Shown: in pieces, positions 34,491-43,458 of the stretch | Layout of the letters: every line of letters begins with the position of its first letter | Position numbering within the stretch: the stretch's first letter is position 1 | Assembly: GCA_047345645.1 (NCBI GenBank) | Contig: JBLEFH010000010.1 | Direction: 5' to 3' (one strand) | DNA length: 64,000 bases | Origin: JBLEFH01 sp047345645 | GTDB taxonomy: Bacteria; Pseudomonadota; Alphaproteobacteria; Rhodobacterales; Rhodobacteraceae | Made by a program: the position numbers and the translations under genes | The notes under the pieces: model-generated | Told to the model about the DNA's origin: nothing | Databases searched by the model: none | Seen by the model: only the letters and a program-made list of their open reading frames with translations

Positions 34491-35500
34491 TCCCGAATCG
34501 CACCGATGCCCGCGCCTTCCTCGCCAACCCCCGCGAGGCGGTTGGCGCGGTGCTGCTTTACGGCCCGGATTCGGCGCTCACCGCCAGCCACCGCAAATCC
34601 GTCGCCGCCGCGATTGGCGGGCCGGAGGCGGAAAAAGACATGCGGCTTGAGCGGATCGACCCGGCGGGCCTGCGCAGTGATCCGGCGGCGTTGAGCGATG
34701 CGCTCGGCGCGGTTGGCTTTTTCCCCGGCCCGCGTGTGGTCATCGTCGAGGACGCCAACGATACCGCTGCCGCCGCGATCACCAATGCGCTCGACGCCCG
34801 CAAGGAGGGCGACGCTTTCCTGATCGTCACCGCTGGCGCGCTCAAGAAAACCGCCAAGCTGCGCAAGCTCTTCGAGGACAAGAAGCGCCCCGCCTATTGC
34901 ATCGCGCTCTATCCGGACCCGCCGGGCCGCGCCGATATTGAGCAGGCCCTCACGGCGCGCGGCGCGGAGGCCGACGGCCCCGCCATCGGCGCGCTCACGG
35001 AACTCGCCCACGGGCTGACCCGCGGCCAGATCGACCAACTCATTGAAACCCTGAGCCTTTATGCCAAGGGCGAGACCGTGACGGCCGAGACGGTCGCCCT
35101 GCTCGCCCCCGGTGCGCTCGACGCGGAAACCGACGAGATCGTCACCGCCATGGCGGGCGGCCAGCCCGCGCGGATCGCGCCCCTGATGCAGCGGCTCTCG
35201 GGCCAAGGCGTCACGCCGACCACGCTCGTCATCTCCGCAGGCCGCCATCTGCGCCAACTCCACAGCGCCATGAGCCACCCGAACGGCCCCGATGCCGGGA
35301 TCGGCGCGCTCCGCCCGCCCGTCTTTGGCCCGCGCCGCGACGCCATGCGCCACCAGACCCGCCACTGGACCGCGCCGCTCCTCGAGCGCGCCCTCACCGA
35401 ATTGACCGAGGCGGATCTTGCGTTACGCTCGGGCCGAACCGTTCCCGCCACCGCGCTTGTTGAGCGCTGTTTCATCCGCATCGCCATGATGCCGCGTTAG
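34487..35500 (+). CDS. holA: DNA polymerase III subunit delta
   Basis: Clamp-loader subunit that opens the beta clamp. The 337-residue protein contains AVLLYGPDSALTASHRKSV near the N-terminus (a degenerate P-loop as in delta), FFPGPRVVIVEDAND, and an alpha-helical C-terminal collar. The start ATG at 34487 overlaps the lptE stop by 4 nt; the longer in-frame extension upstream lies within lptE and is not homologous. Its partner clamp gene, dnaN, is also in this window but not linked. Confidence 0.93.
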   Translation: MIPNRTDARAFLANPREAVGAVLLYGPDSALTASHRKSVAAAIGGPEAEKDMRLERIDPAGLRSDPAALSDALGAVGFFPGPRVVIVEDANDTAAAAITNALDARKEGDAFLIVTAGALKKTAKLRKLFEDKKRPAYCIALYPDPPGRADIEQALTARGAEADGPAIGALTELAHGLTRGQIDQLIETLSLYAKGETVTAETVALLAPGALDAETDEIVTAMAGGQPARIAPLMQRLSGQGVTPTTLVISAGRHLRQLHSAMSHPNGPDAGIGALRPPVFGPRRDAMRHQTRHWTAPLLERALTELTEADLALRSGRTVPATALVERCFIRIAMMPR

Positions 35501-35509
35501 GAGAGTCTC

Positions 35510-36106
35510 ATGAGTTATCGTGTCCTTGGAAGCCCCGTCACCCGCGCCATGCGCGTTTACTGGCTGCTCGAAGAGCTCGGCGAGCCTTACGAGATGATCC
35601 GCGCCATGCCCGCCTCCAATGATGCCAAAGCGTCGAACCCCACGGGCCGGGTGCCCGCGCTTTTGCTGGAGGATGGGATTTTGACGGAATCGGTCGCGAT
35701 CATGCAGTTTCTGGCGGATCGTCACGATGCGTTTACCTTCCCGGTCGGCACGATGGAGCGCGCCCGGCAGGATGAAGCGCTGCATTTCGGCCTCGACCGG
35801 ATGGACGCGACCCTCTGGATGGCCGCCCGCCACAGCTTCGCCCGCCCCGAGGAATTACGGGTGCCTGCGGTGAAGGATTCGCTCCGCTGGGAGTGGAACA
35901 ACGCGATGGAGGAGCTGGAGGGTTTGCTGGGCGATCAGGAGTTTATCGCCGGGGAATTCAGCATCGCGGACATCCTGCTGGTCCATTGCGCCGGTTGGGC
36001 GCGGGTCGCGAAATTCGACCTGCCCGGCGGCAAAGTCGGCGACTATTTCAAACGCATCTCCAAGCGCCCCGCCTATGCCAAACTGCGCGAGCAGGCGAAG
36101 GGCTGA
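35510..36106 (+). CDS. Glutathione S-transferase family protein
   Basis: A 198-residue protein with the two-domain GST layout. The thioredoxin-like N-terminal domain (about 1-75) has VTRAMRVYWLLEELGEPYEM and the glutathione-binding PALLLEDGILTESVAIMQFL. The helical C-terminal domain (about 85-190) includes FIAGEFSIADILLVHCAGWA. It starts 10 nt after holA and may be read from the same transcript. The physiological substrate is unknown. Confidence 0.9.
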   Translation: MSYRVLGSPVTRAMRVYWLLEELGEPYEMIRAMPASNDAKASNPTGRVPALLLEDGILTESVAIMQFLADRHDAFTFPVGTMERARQDEALHFGLDRMDATLWMAARHSFARPEELRVPAVKDSLRWEWNNAMEELEGLLGDQEFIAGEFSIADILLVHCAGWARVAKFDLPGGKVGDYFKRISKRPAYAKLREQAKG

Positions 36107-36178
36107 CCTTTTCACACGCGGGGCCGCCGCGCCTGCGGCAACGCCGTTTGAGGGGGCACCCGCCCCCGAAACCGGCGG

Positions 36179-37321
36179 TCATCCCTCGCGGTCCAACCAC
36201 GCCGCCGCGCCAAGACCCGCCGCGCGGCCCGTCGCAAGACACGCGGTCAGCAAATAGCCCCCGGTCCGCGCGTCCCAATCGAGCATTTCCCCGGCGATAA
36301 ACAGGCCGGGCCGATCCTTGACCATCAGCGCCGCATTGACCGCGTCCCGAGGCAGTCCGCCCGCCGTCGAAATCGCTTCATCCATCGGAAAGGGCGCGCC
36401 CACGCACAGCGGTATCGCTTTGGCCCGCAGCGGATCGCCCTCGGCCCATTCGTTGAGCAGCGCCGCCCGCGCGCCTTCGAGACCAAACGCCTTGCGCAGC
36501 CAGTTTTTCCGGCTCGCCTTGCCGCGCGGTTTCGCGGCCTGCGCCGCCAGCCAGTCCATATCCCGGTCCGGCACCACATCCAGCGTCGCCCGTGCGCCGT
36601 TTCGCAGCGCCGCCGACACCCGGTAAATCAGCGCGCCCTCAACGCCGCGCTCTGTGATCACAAACTCCCCGCGATGCGTCTCGCCGTCTACGCTCACCGC
36701 AGCGGGCTTCACCGGCGCGCCGAAATGCGGGGCCATATGCGGCGTCCAGTCCACGGCAAAGCCCATATTGCTCGGCTGAAACGGCACGGACGGGAGCCAC
36801 CCCGTCCACGCCCCATCCGATCCGAGCCGCGACCAACTCGCCCCGCCGAGCGCCGCCACGGCCACCGGCGGACGTAGGCGCTGCGCCCCCTCCGGCGTCT
36901 CGAAAAGATAGGCATCGCCGTCAAACCCGGTCCACCGCCAGCGCGGGCGCATCTCCACACCTGCCGCGCCCAAACGCTGCGCCCAGGCCCTGAGAAGCGG
37001 CGCGCCTTTCATCGCTTTGGGAAACACCTGCCCGGACGATCCGGTGAAACAGTCGGCCCCCAAACCATCCGCCCAGTCCCGCACCGCCTCCGGCCCGAAA
37101 TCGGCGAGCATCGGCGCGAGCCAGTTCGCCCCCTCCCCATAGCCGGAGAGAAAATCCGCCCCGGCATGGGTCAGGTTCAGCCCCGATTTCCCGGCCATCA
37201 GAAACTTGCGTCCAAGCGTCGGCTTGGCCTCGCAGATCACCGGCGGATGCCCGGCCTTCGCCAGCATCTCCGCCGCCATCAGCCCCGCCGGGCCGCCGCC
37301 TATCACCAAGGGTCTCTCCAT
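36179..37321 (-). CDS. HI0933/BaiN-like FAD-dependent oxidoreductase (TIGR03862 type)
   Basis: Flavoprotein of 380 residues. The N-terminal FAD-binding motif is VIGGGPAGLMAAEMLAKAG and is followed by GRKFLMAGKSGLNLTHAG, typical of HI0933-like proteins. The C-terminal FAD contact is GLFIAGEMLDWDARTGGYLL. The start ATG at 37321 places the dinucleotide motif immediately at the N-terminus; the longer frame upstream overlaps the divergent HNH gene region. The reaction catalysed by this group is unknown. Confidence 0.9.
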   Translation of the reverse strand: MERPLVIGGGPAGLMAAEMLAKAGHPPVICEAKPTLGRKFLMAGKSGLNLTHAGADFLSGYGEGANWLAPMLADFGPEAVRDWADGLGADCFTGSSGQVFPKAMKGAPLLRAWAQRLGAAGVEMRPRWRWTGFDGDAYLFETPEGAQRLRPPVAVAALGGASWSRLGSDGAWTGWLPSVPFQPSNMGFAVDWTPHMAPHFGAPVKPAAVSVDGETHRGEFVITERGVEGALIYRVSAALRNGARATLDVVPDRDMDWLAAQAAKPRGKASRKNWLRKAFGLEGARAALLNEWAEGDPLRAKAIPLCVGAPFPMDEAISTAGGLPRDAVNAALMVKDRPGLFIAGEMLDWDARTGGYLLTACLATGRAAGLGAAAWLDREG

Positions 37322-37376
37322 GCCCTCCGCGATAGCGCGCTTGCGCTGCGGCGTCCATCGGCCAATCATGGACCCC

Positions 37377-37676
37377 ATGTCTGACGATCCCCTCTGCGCG
37401 CTCTGCGGCCGCCCGATCCCGCCCGAGGCCAAGCAAAGCGTTCACCATCTCGTCCCGAAGCTCAAAGGCGGCAAACATGGCGAGACGGTGCGCCTCCACC
37501 AGATCTGCCACAACGAAATCCACGCCGTGCTGACCGAGGCGGAACTCGCCCGCGATTTCAACACGCCCGAAGCCCTCCGTGCCCATCCCCATCTCGCGCG
37601 CTTCATCCGCTGGCTTGCGAAGAAACCGCCCGGCTTTCATGGCCGCACCCTGCGCTCCAAAAGGCGGCGTCGCTGA
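37377..37676 (+). CDS. HNH endonuclease-fold protein
   Basis: A 99-residue protein with a compact HNH module: CALCGRPIP supplies a zinc-binding cysteine pair, HHLVPKLKGG is the first His motif, and RLHQICHNEIHAV completes the fold. Family knowledge says most such small chromosomal HNH proteins are conserved but uncharacterised. The C-terminus is strongly basic (RTLRSKRRRR), consistent with nucleic acid binding. It is divergent from the flavoprotein gene (55 bp) and lies 35 bp before pmbA. Confidence 0.88.
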   Translation: MSDDPLCALCGRPIPPEAKQSVHHLVPKLKGGKHGETVRLHQICHNEIHAVLTEAELARDFNTPEALRAHPHLARFIRWLAKKPPGFHGRTLRSKRRRR

Positions 37677-37711
37677 TTGCCCGCGCGCCGAAACCGGGCT
37701 ATGCACCGCCC

Positions 37712-39058
37712 ATGAGCCATGATCTTTCCCATCTCGCCCACCATCTTCTCGACCTTGCGCAGAAAGCCGGGGCGGACGCCGCCGATGTGCTGGCCGCCGA
37801 AGGGGTGAGCCAGTCCATCGAGGTCCGCGCGGGCCAGCTTGACCAGATCGAACGCGCCGAGGGGATCGACCTTGGCCTGCGCGTGCTGGTCGGCACACGT
37901 CAGGCCTGCGTCTCCGCCTCCGATCCGCGCGAGGCGACGCTGGCGACTCTTGCGGAACGTGCCGTGACCATGGCGCGGCTGGCCCCGGAGGACCCGACGG
38001 CAGGGCTTGCCGATCCATCTGAGCTTGCGACGGACACCGATATGTCCGCCCTCGATCTCGTCGATGACAGCCCGGCCCCGAGCCCCGATGAGCTTCTCGA
38101 CCGCGCTCGTGCCGCCGAGGCCGCCGCCCTTGCCCATAAAGGCATTTCGCAGGTGGAAATGGCCGGGGCCTATGCGAGCGACAGCCGGGTCCACATGGCG
38201 ATGAGCAACGGGTTTTCCGCAGGCTACCGCCGCACCGGCCACGCCCAGCACTGCGTTGCGGTCGCCGGGACCGGCACCAGGATGGAGCGCGACAGCCATG
38301 GCGACTCGCGCAGCCATCTCAGCGATCTCGAAAGCGCGGCACATATTGGCGATCTCGCCGCGACCCGCGCCCTCGCCCGTATCGGCGCGCAAAAGCCGCC
38401 GACCGGCACCTATCCCGTGCTTTATGACGAGCGTATCGCGGGCGGGCTGATCGGGCATCTGCTTGCGGCGATTAACGGTATGTCCATCGCGCGCGGTGAT
38501 AGCTGGCTCAAAGACGCCATGGGGGAGCGTGTTCTGCCCGAAGGACTGGACCTGACCTGCGCGCCGCATCGCCCGCGCACCACCAGCGCCCGCCTCTTCG
38601 ACGCCGAGGGCCTGCCGACGCGCGCGCTCCCGCTCGTGGCGGATGGCGTGCTGCAAAGCTGGGTTCTCGACCTCTCCACCGCGCGCAAACTTGGGCTGGA
38701 GAGCACCGGCCATGCCGCGCGCGGCACCTCTTCGCCGCCCCGTCCGGCGGTTGGCAATCTGACCATGACGCAAGGCACCGCCTCGCGCGAGGATCTCATC
38801 CGCGACATGGGCACCGGCCTCATCGTGACCGGGCTGATCGGCTCCACGATCAACTCCAGCACGGGCGATTATTCGCGCGGGATCAACGGGTTCTGGGTCG
38901 AGAATGGCGAGATCACCGGCCCCGTGCAGGAATGCACCATCGCGGGCAATCTGCGCGACATGCTGGCCCGCGTGATCCCGGCCAATGACGCGCGGACGCA
39001 TCTGTCGCGGGTCGTGCCGTCGCTGCTCGTGGAGGGGATGACGGTTGCCGGAAACTGA
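37712..39058 (+). CDS. pmbA: Metalloprotease PmbA/TldE
   Basis: TldE/PmbA-type partner of the TldD-TldE heterodimeric protease, which processes peptides such as modified antibiotics and, in E. coli, the CcdA antitoxin. The 448-residue protein has the N-terminal IEVRAGQLDQIERAEGIDLG and the C-terminal GLIGSTINSSTGDYSRGING and GFWVENGEITGPV, which are family hallmarks. The HExxxH zinc motif of TldD is absent, as expected for TldE. No tldD lies in the window. It overlaps the next gene by 14 nt. Confidence 0.93.
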   Translation: MSHDLSHLAHHLLDLAQKAGADAADVLAAEGVSQSIEVRAGQLDQIERAEGIDLGLRVLVGTRQACVSASDPREATLATLAERAVTMARLAPEDPTAGLADPSELATDTDMSALDLVDDSPAPSPDELLDRARAAEAAALAHKGISQVEMAGAYASDSRVHMAMSNGFSAGYRRTGHAQHCVAVAGTGTRMERDSHGDSRSHLSDLESAAHIGDLAATRALARIGAQKPPTGTYPVLYDERIAGGLIGHLLAAINGMSIARGDSWLKDAMGERVLPEGLDLTCAPHRPRTTSARLFDAEGLPTRALPLVADGVLQSWVLDLSTARKLGLESTGHAARGTSSPPRPAVGNLTMTQGTASREDLIRDMGTGLIVTGLIGSTINSSTGDYSRGINGFWVENGEITGPVQECTIAGNLRDMLARVIPANDARTHLSRVVPSLLVEGMTVAGN

Positions 39059-39818
39059 CGACCTCACCCTGCTCCTCGACGCTGCCCAGAAAGCCGGACG
39101 CATCGCCAGCAAACATTTCGGCGCGAATCCGGAGTTTTACGACAAGGGCAACGGGCTCGGCCCGGTCTCGGTCGCCGATCAGGAGATCAACAGCGCGCTC
39201 TATGAGATGCTCACGGCGGCGCGGCCCGATTACGGCTGGCTGTCGGAGGAGAGCGTGGATGATCCCGCGCGGCTCGACGCGGCTTACAGTTTCATCCTCG
39301 ATCCCATCGACGGCACCCGCGCCTTTCTCGAACAGCAGCCGCATTTCTCGCATTCCATCGCGATTGCCAAGGGTGCGGAGATTGTCGCCGCCGTGGTGCA
39401 TCTGCCCGAACTCGGCCTGACCTATCGCGCCCGCAAGGGCGGCGGCGCGTTTCTCAACGGGCGGCGGCTCGGCGGGCCGCATCCGGCGGATCTGAAAAAC
39501 GCGCGGATCCTCTCCAACGCGCAATCGCTCAAGGACGATCACTGGCGCGGCGGCGCCCCGCCCGTCAAACGCCATTTCCGCCCGTCGCTGGCCTACCGCC
39601 TCTGCCTCGTCGCCGATGGCAGTTTCGACGGGATGATCTCGATGCGCCCGACTTGGGAATGGGACATCGCCGCCGGCACGCTCATCGCCGGGGAAGCGGG
39701 CGTTACCGTGACCGACCGCACCGGCGCGCCGCCCCGGTTCAACCAGCCCGATCCGCGCAGCAACGCCGTGATCGCGGCCCCCGCCCCCCTTCACGCCGCC
39801 CTCATGGATCGGCTATAA
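39045..39818 (+). CDS. Inositol monophosphatase family protein (CysQ-like)
   Basis: Mg2+-dependent phosphatase of 257 residues, probably a 3'(2'),5'-bisphosphate nucleotidase or inositol/histidinol phosphatase. The metal-binding motifs are LSEESVDD (family E-E), FILDPIDGTRAFLEQ (DPIDGT) and the C-terminal WEWDIAAGTLIAGEAG. It starts at TTG inside pmbA (14-nt overlap). Substrate preference within the IMPase family cannot be decided from sequence. Confidence 0.9.
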   Translation: MPETDDLTLLLDAAQKAGRIASKHFGANPEFYDKGNGLGPVSVADQEINSALYEMLTAARPDYGWLSEESVDDPARLDAAYSFILDPIDGTRAFLEQQPHFSHSIAIAKGAEIVAAVVHLPELGLTYRARKGGGAFLNGRRLGGPHPADLKNARILSNAQSLKDDHWRGGAPPVKRHFRPSLAYRLCLVADGSFDGMISMRPTWEWDIAAGTLIAGEAGVTVTDRTGAPPRFNQPDPRSNAVIAAPAPLHAALMDRL

Positions 39819-39844
39819 ACAGCGCGACATATCAGGAGGATTCC

Positions 39845-40093
39845 ATGTCTGAACAACGCCTTCACCTCGTCTTTGGCGGCGAGTTGGTTGACCCGCAAAG
39901 CACCGAATTCCGCGACACGGACGACATTCATATCGTCGGCGTCTTTCCCAATTACGACTCGGCTTTCAAGGCTTGGCAGGGCGAGGCGCAGCGCACCGTG
40001 GACAACGCCCATATGCGCTATTTCATCGCCCATCTTCACCGCCTGCGCGATGAGGAAAAAGAGGCCAGCCCCACCGAAGAGCTCGGGAACTGA
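39845..40093 (+). CDS. DUF4170 domain protein
   Basis: An 82-residue conserved protein with no signal peptide or membrane segment. It begins MSEQRLHLVFGGELVDPQ and contains VGVFPNYDSAFKAWQGEAQR and MRYFIAHLHRL, matching the DUF4170 family of alphaproteobacteria. The AGGAGG upstream of the ATG at 39845 sets the start. The position between a CysQ-like gene and the KdtA-like/lpxK pair is conserved in Rhodobacterales, but the function is unknown. Confidence 0.85.
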   Translation: MSEQRLHLVFGGELVDPQSTEFRDTDDIHIVGVFPNYDSAFKAWQGEAQRTVDNAHMRYFIAHLHRLRDEEKEASPTEELGN

Positions 40094-40095
40094 GT

Positions 40096-41208
40096 ATGAG
40101 TGCAGCGGGGGCGAGCGCGCACCTGCATGTGCATAGCGAAGCGGCGGATCATGCGCCGCTTCTCGCGCTTCTTGAGCGCATCCGGGACCGGTTCGGCCTG
40201 ACGATCAGCCTGACCCGCTCGACCCGGCTGACCTGTCCCGCCCCGACCTGGCTCACCGATCTGGGCGACAGCACCCTGACACTGCCGGAAAACATGCGCG
40301 CCGACATGATCCTGCATCACGGCCCGGTCCAGCGCTTTGACCATCTGCGCGGCGCGCTCCGGCTCGCCAAACAGGACAACGTGCCGTTTTTTCTCACCGA
40401 TTTCGGGACAGAACTCGCCAATTGGCGGATGCTGCTCGGCGGGAACATGGCCCTGCGCGAGCTTCTGACCCATGCGCGGTTTTGCTGGGTGAGCGACGCG
40501 GCGACGCAGCGCCAGATCGTCCAGCTTGGCATCCAAGACACCCACAGCCGCTTCAGCGACCCGTTGAGCGAAGCGCCGCCCGCCCCGCCTTGCGACGAGG
40601 CGCGGCGTCAGACCATCGCGCGCTCCACCGGAAGCCGCCCGAGTTGGCTCGCCAGCGATCCGGCCCCCGAGGAAATCAGCGCCGTCATCACCGCCCATGG
40701 CGCGCTCCGCCGCCGGGCGCACAACCTCTTGCTCATCATCACCCTGAGCGACCTCAAGCAGATCCCGAACCTGCGCGAACGTCTCAGCAATGCAGGCTTC
40801 ACCGCCATCGAGGACGGCGAGGGCATCGTGCCGGGCCGCGATACCGATGTGGTGATCGCCAATGCCGCCGATGACGGGCTCTGGCACCGCATCGCGCCCG
40901 CCTGTTTTCTGGGCCGCACCCTTTGCGAGCGGGACGCGCCCCTCCCTTGGGCCGCGCTGACCCTTGGCTCGGCCATGGTTCACGGCCCCCACACCAAGCC
41001 GCATGAAGCTCTTTATAAACAAGCGGATGCGCTCGGCGCGGCGCGGCGGGCGGACACGGCGGATGCACTGATCCCGGCGCTTGGCACCGCGCTCGCCCCC
41101 GATCACGCGGCGGATATGGCGGCGGCGGGCTGGCGGCTCGCCTCGCGCGGCGCGGATCTGACCAACGAGATTCTGGACCATATCGCCGCCGCGCTGGAGG
41201 ACTCATGA
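40096..41208 (+). CDS. KdtA/WaaA-like glycosyltransferase (3-deoxy-manno-octulosonate transferase type)
   Basis: A 370-residue glycosyltransferase of the Kdo-transferase family. Matching segments include LTRSTRLTCPAPTWLTD, the core RPSWLASDPAPEEISAVITA and the C-terminal TLGSAMVHGPHTKPHEALY. It lacks the N-terminal membrane helix and is shorter than canonical WaaA (about 420 residues). Neighbouring lpxK (4-nt overlap) ties it to lipid A. It may be an accessory or divergent Kdo transferase rather than the only WaaA of the cell. Confidence 0.82.
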   Translation: MSAAGASAHLHVHSEAADHAPLLALLERIRDRFGLTISLTRSTRLTCPAPTWLTDLGDSTLTLPENMRADMILHHGPVQRFDHLRGALRLAKQDNVPFFLTDFGTELANWRMLLGGNMALRELLTHARFCWVSDAATQRQIVQLGIQDTHSRFSDPLSEAPPAPPCDEARRQTIARSTGSRPSWLASDPAPEEISAVITAHGALRRRAHNLLLIITLSDLKQIPNLRERLSNAGFTAIEDGEGIVPGRDTDVVIANAADDGLWHRIAPACFLGRTLCERDAPLPWAALTLGSAMVHGPHTKPHEALYKQADALGAARRADTADALIPALGTALAPDHAADMAAAGWRLASRGADLTNEILDHIAAALEDS

Positions 41209-42158
41209 AACGCTTCTGGCAAACGCGCGGCCCGCTCGCGCGGCTCCTCTTTCCGCTTGGCCGCCTCTATCAATCCGCAACGGACCGCCGCGTCGCGCGC
41301 GGCCCCTATGAGCGCCTGCCCGTCCCGGTCATCTCCATCGGCAACCTCACCGTCGGCGGGACCGGCAAAACCCCCGTGACCATGGCCCTCGCCGAACGCC
41401 TCATCGCGGCGGGCCATGCCCCGCATATCGTCTCACGCGGCTATGGCGGATCGCTCGCAGGCCCCGTCACCGTGGACCCGCAGCGCCACAGCGCCGCCGA
41501 AGTGGGGGATGAGCCGCTGATGCTCACCGGTTTCGCGCCGGTCCATATCGGGCGGGATCGCGGCCCGGCGGCGGCGCTGGCGGTCAAGGCCGGGGCCGAT
41601 GTGATCCTGCTTGACGACGCGCATCAGAACCCGGCGCTCGCCAAAGATCTCTCCATCATCGTGATCGACGGCGCGACCGGCTTCGGCAATGGCTACGGCC
41701 TGCCCGCCGGGCCGCTGCGCGAAACCGTTCCCGCAGGTCTGAAACGCGCCGATCTCGCGATCATCATGGGCGCGCAAACCGCCCCGCTCCCGCCGCTCGA
41801 CATGCCGACCCTCCACGCCACGCTTGAACCGCTGTCTACTGGAATGGACTGGCAAAACCTTCGCGCCATCGCCTTCGCCGGGATCGGGCGGCCCGCAAAG
41901 TTTTTCGAGACATTGAAAGGGCTTGGCGTCACGCTGGTCGCAACCCACGAGTTCCCCGATCACGCGCCCTATTCGGACGTGATCCTCACCCGCCTGCGCA
42001 ATGAGGCGGCGCAAAGCGGCGCCGTTCTGGTGACAACGGAAAAGGATATCGCGCGGATGACGCCGGAGCAGCGGCAAGGCATCTGGCCGCTGATGGTCCG
42101 ATGCAAATTCGCGGATGAGGGCCCCCTCACCCGCGAACTCGCGAAACTCGGATTATGA
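41205..42158 (+). CDS. lpxK: Tetraacyldisaccharide 4'-kinase LpxK
   Basis: Inner membrane kinase that phosphorylates the 4' position of the lipid A precursor. The 317-residue protein has the P-loop VGGTGKTPVTMALAERL near 47-63, preceded by VPVISIGNL, and DVILLDDAHQNPALAKDLS with the catalytic Asp region. The gene overlaps the KdtA-like gene by 4 nt and converges on the DsbA gene with a 6-nt overlap. This is the standard LpxK architecture. Confidence 0.95.
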   Translation: MKRFWQTRGPLARLLFPLGRLYQSATDRRVARGPYERLPVPVISIGNLTVGGTGKTPVTMALAERLIAAGHAPHIVSRGYGGSLAGPVTVDPQRHSAAEVGDEPLMLTGFAPVHIGRDRGPAAALAVKAGADVILLDDAHQNPALAKDLSIIVIDGATGFGNGYGLPAGPLRETVPAGLKRADLAIIMGAQTAPLPPLDMPTLHATLEPLSTGMDWQNLRAIAFAGIGRPAKFFETLKGLGVTLVATHEFPDHAPYSDVILTRLRNEAAQSGAVLVTTEKDIARMTPEQRQGIWPLMVRCKFADEGPLTRELAKLGL

Positions 42159-42896
42159 CGCGTTTTCAACCGCTTCGGCGAGCGCATCGCTGAGGGCCGG
42201 ATAGCCCCCTTCCAGCTTCTCGCCATTAATCACGAAGCTCGGCGTCGAGTTAATCCCGTCCTCTTCGCTGTTGGTCTGATAGGCCGTAACCAGCGCGCGC
42301 ATCGCCGCCTCATCGCTCAGACAGGCATTGACCTGCTCTTCATTCAGCCCAACCGAATTGCCGAAATCGCGCAGGTTCTGCACGAGTTCCTGCGCACTTC
42401 CGGCCTGCGCCCAATCTTTCTGCTTGCGATACAGCATATCGGCGGTCGCGAAATAGCGCGTCTCACCCGCGCAGCGCGCAACAAGACCGGCCCAAAGACC
42501 ACCCTGATCGAAATACACCTCGCGCTTGATATATTTCACCTGACCGGAATCGATGTAATCGGCCTTGATGTCCGGATAGACCTGCGTCGCGTAATTGGCG
42601 CAATGCGGGCAGGTGAAGGAGGCATACTCGATCACCGTGACCGGCGCGGCCTCATCGCCAAGCACCATATCGCCCACTGGGATGGTCGGCTCGGCATCCG
42701 CCGCCGCGCTTTCTGCCTCGGCGCCGGTGTCGGCTTCATCGCCATCCGTCTCGGCCTGCGCATCAATTGGCGCCACCTCCTCAACCACCTGGCTGTCCGA
42801 CGCGGTGGCCAGAACGGGCTCTTCCTCTTTGTTCAGCACCAGCACCGCAGCCACAGCCGCGACGGCGACGCCGCCCATAAGAACAAGTTTATTCAT
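42153..42896 (-). CDS. DsbA family thiol-disulfide oxidoreductase
   Basis: A 247-residue protein with an N-terminal signal or anchor (MNKLVLMGGVAVAAVAAVLVL). It then has an acidic, Ala-rich linker (about 23-70) and a thioredoxin-like domain. The active site is YASFTCPHCANYATQ, a CPHC motif as in DsbA. The cis-Pro loop is in INSTPSFVINGEKLEGG. It probably acts in the periplasm on disulfide formation. It lies directly downstream of the DUF721 gene (4-nt overlap), a conserved arrangement with mutY in Rhodobacterales. Confidence 0.92.
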   Translation of the reverse strand: MNKLVLMGGVAVAAVAAVLVLNKEEEPVLATASDSQVVEEVAPIDAQAETDGDEADTGAEAESAAADAEPTIPVGDMVLGDEAAPVTVIEYASFTCPHCANYATQVYPDIKADYIDSGQVKYIKREVYFDQGGLWAGLVARCAGETRYFATADMLYRKQKDWAQAGSAQELVQNLRDFGNSVGLNEEQVNACLSDEAAMRALVTAYQTNSEEDGINSTPSFVINGEKLEGGYPALSDALAEAVENAS

Positions 42897-43405
42897 CTTT
42901 TCATCTCCTGAGTTTGACCCTTCGCCGCCACATGCTTGCCCAACCGGGTCAAAGCCTCGCGCAGCGGGCTGTCTTCCATCTCCGCAAGGCTCGCCTTGGC
43001 GGCGGGCTCGGCGGGAATCTTTGGTTTCGGGGTAAAGGCGGCCTGCGCCTCGGCCATGCCGCGCATCCCCACAGGGGCGCTCTGGCTCAGCCGGATCTTG
43101 GACACCGAGCCGTAACCCAGCGCCGCATTGATCCGCCCGCGCAAGGTTTCAAGCTGCATACTGACCTCCGGCGCATCCGGCCCGGCCACGGCGAGCGTCA
43201 GCAGCCCGCCACTCCCGGCGCGCTGGCTCAGCTTGACCGGCGTGCATTTCGCCGCGAGGTCCCCCGCGATCTCCGTCCAATTGGAGAGAAGCCGCGTCTG
43301 GGCAAAGCCACGCTGCTGCACCGCCTTGCCCAGACGGCCCTTGAGAACACCGCCGGTCTGGCGAAATCCGCCCGTGCCGCGTCGTTTCTCGTAAGGGGTT
43401 TTCAT
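42893..43405 (-). CDS. DUF721/DciA-like protein
   Basis: A 170-residue basic protein. The N-terminal DUF721 domain contains VLKGRLGKAVQQRGFAQTRL and LLSNWTEIAGDLAAKCTPV. DUF721 includes DciA, which loads the replicative helicase in bacteria that lack DnaC; whether this protein does so here is inference. The tail is Ala/Pro-rich and probably disordered. The ATG at 43405 is preferred because the longer frame reads across the divergent mutY leader. It is co-transcribed with the DsbA-like gene. Confidence 0.85.
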   Translation of the reverse strand: MKTPYEKRRGTGGFRQTGGVLKGRLGKAVQQRGFAQTRLLSNWTEIAGDLAAKCTPVKLSQRAGSGGLLTLAVAGPDAPEVSMQLETLRGRINAALGYGSVSKIRLSQSAPVGMRGMAEAQAAFTPKPKIPAEPAAKASLAEMEDSPLREALTRLGKHVAAKGQTQEMKR

Positions 43406-43458
43406 CCGCGCTGCTCTCCGCTTGTCGCTGTCCCGGCGCCACCTTAGATAAAAGCTCC

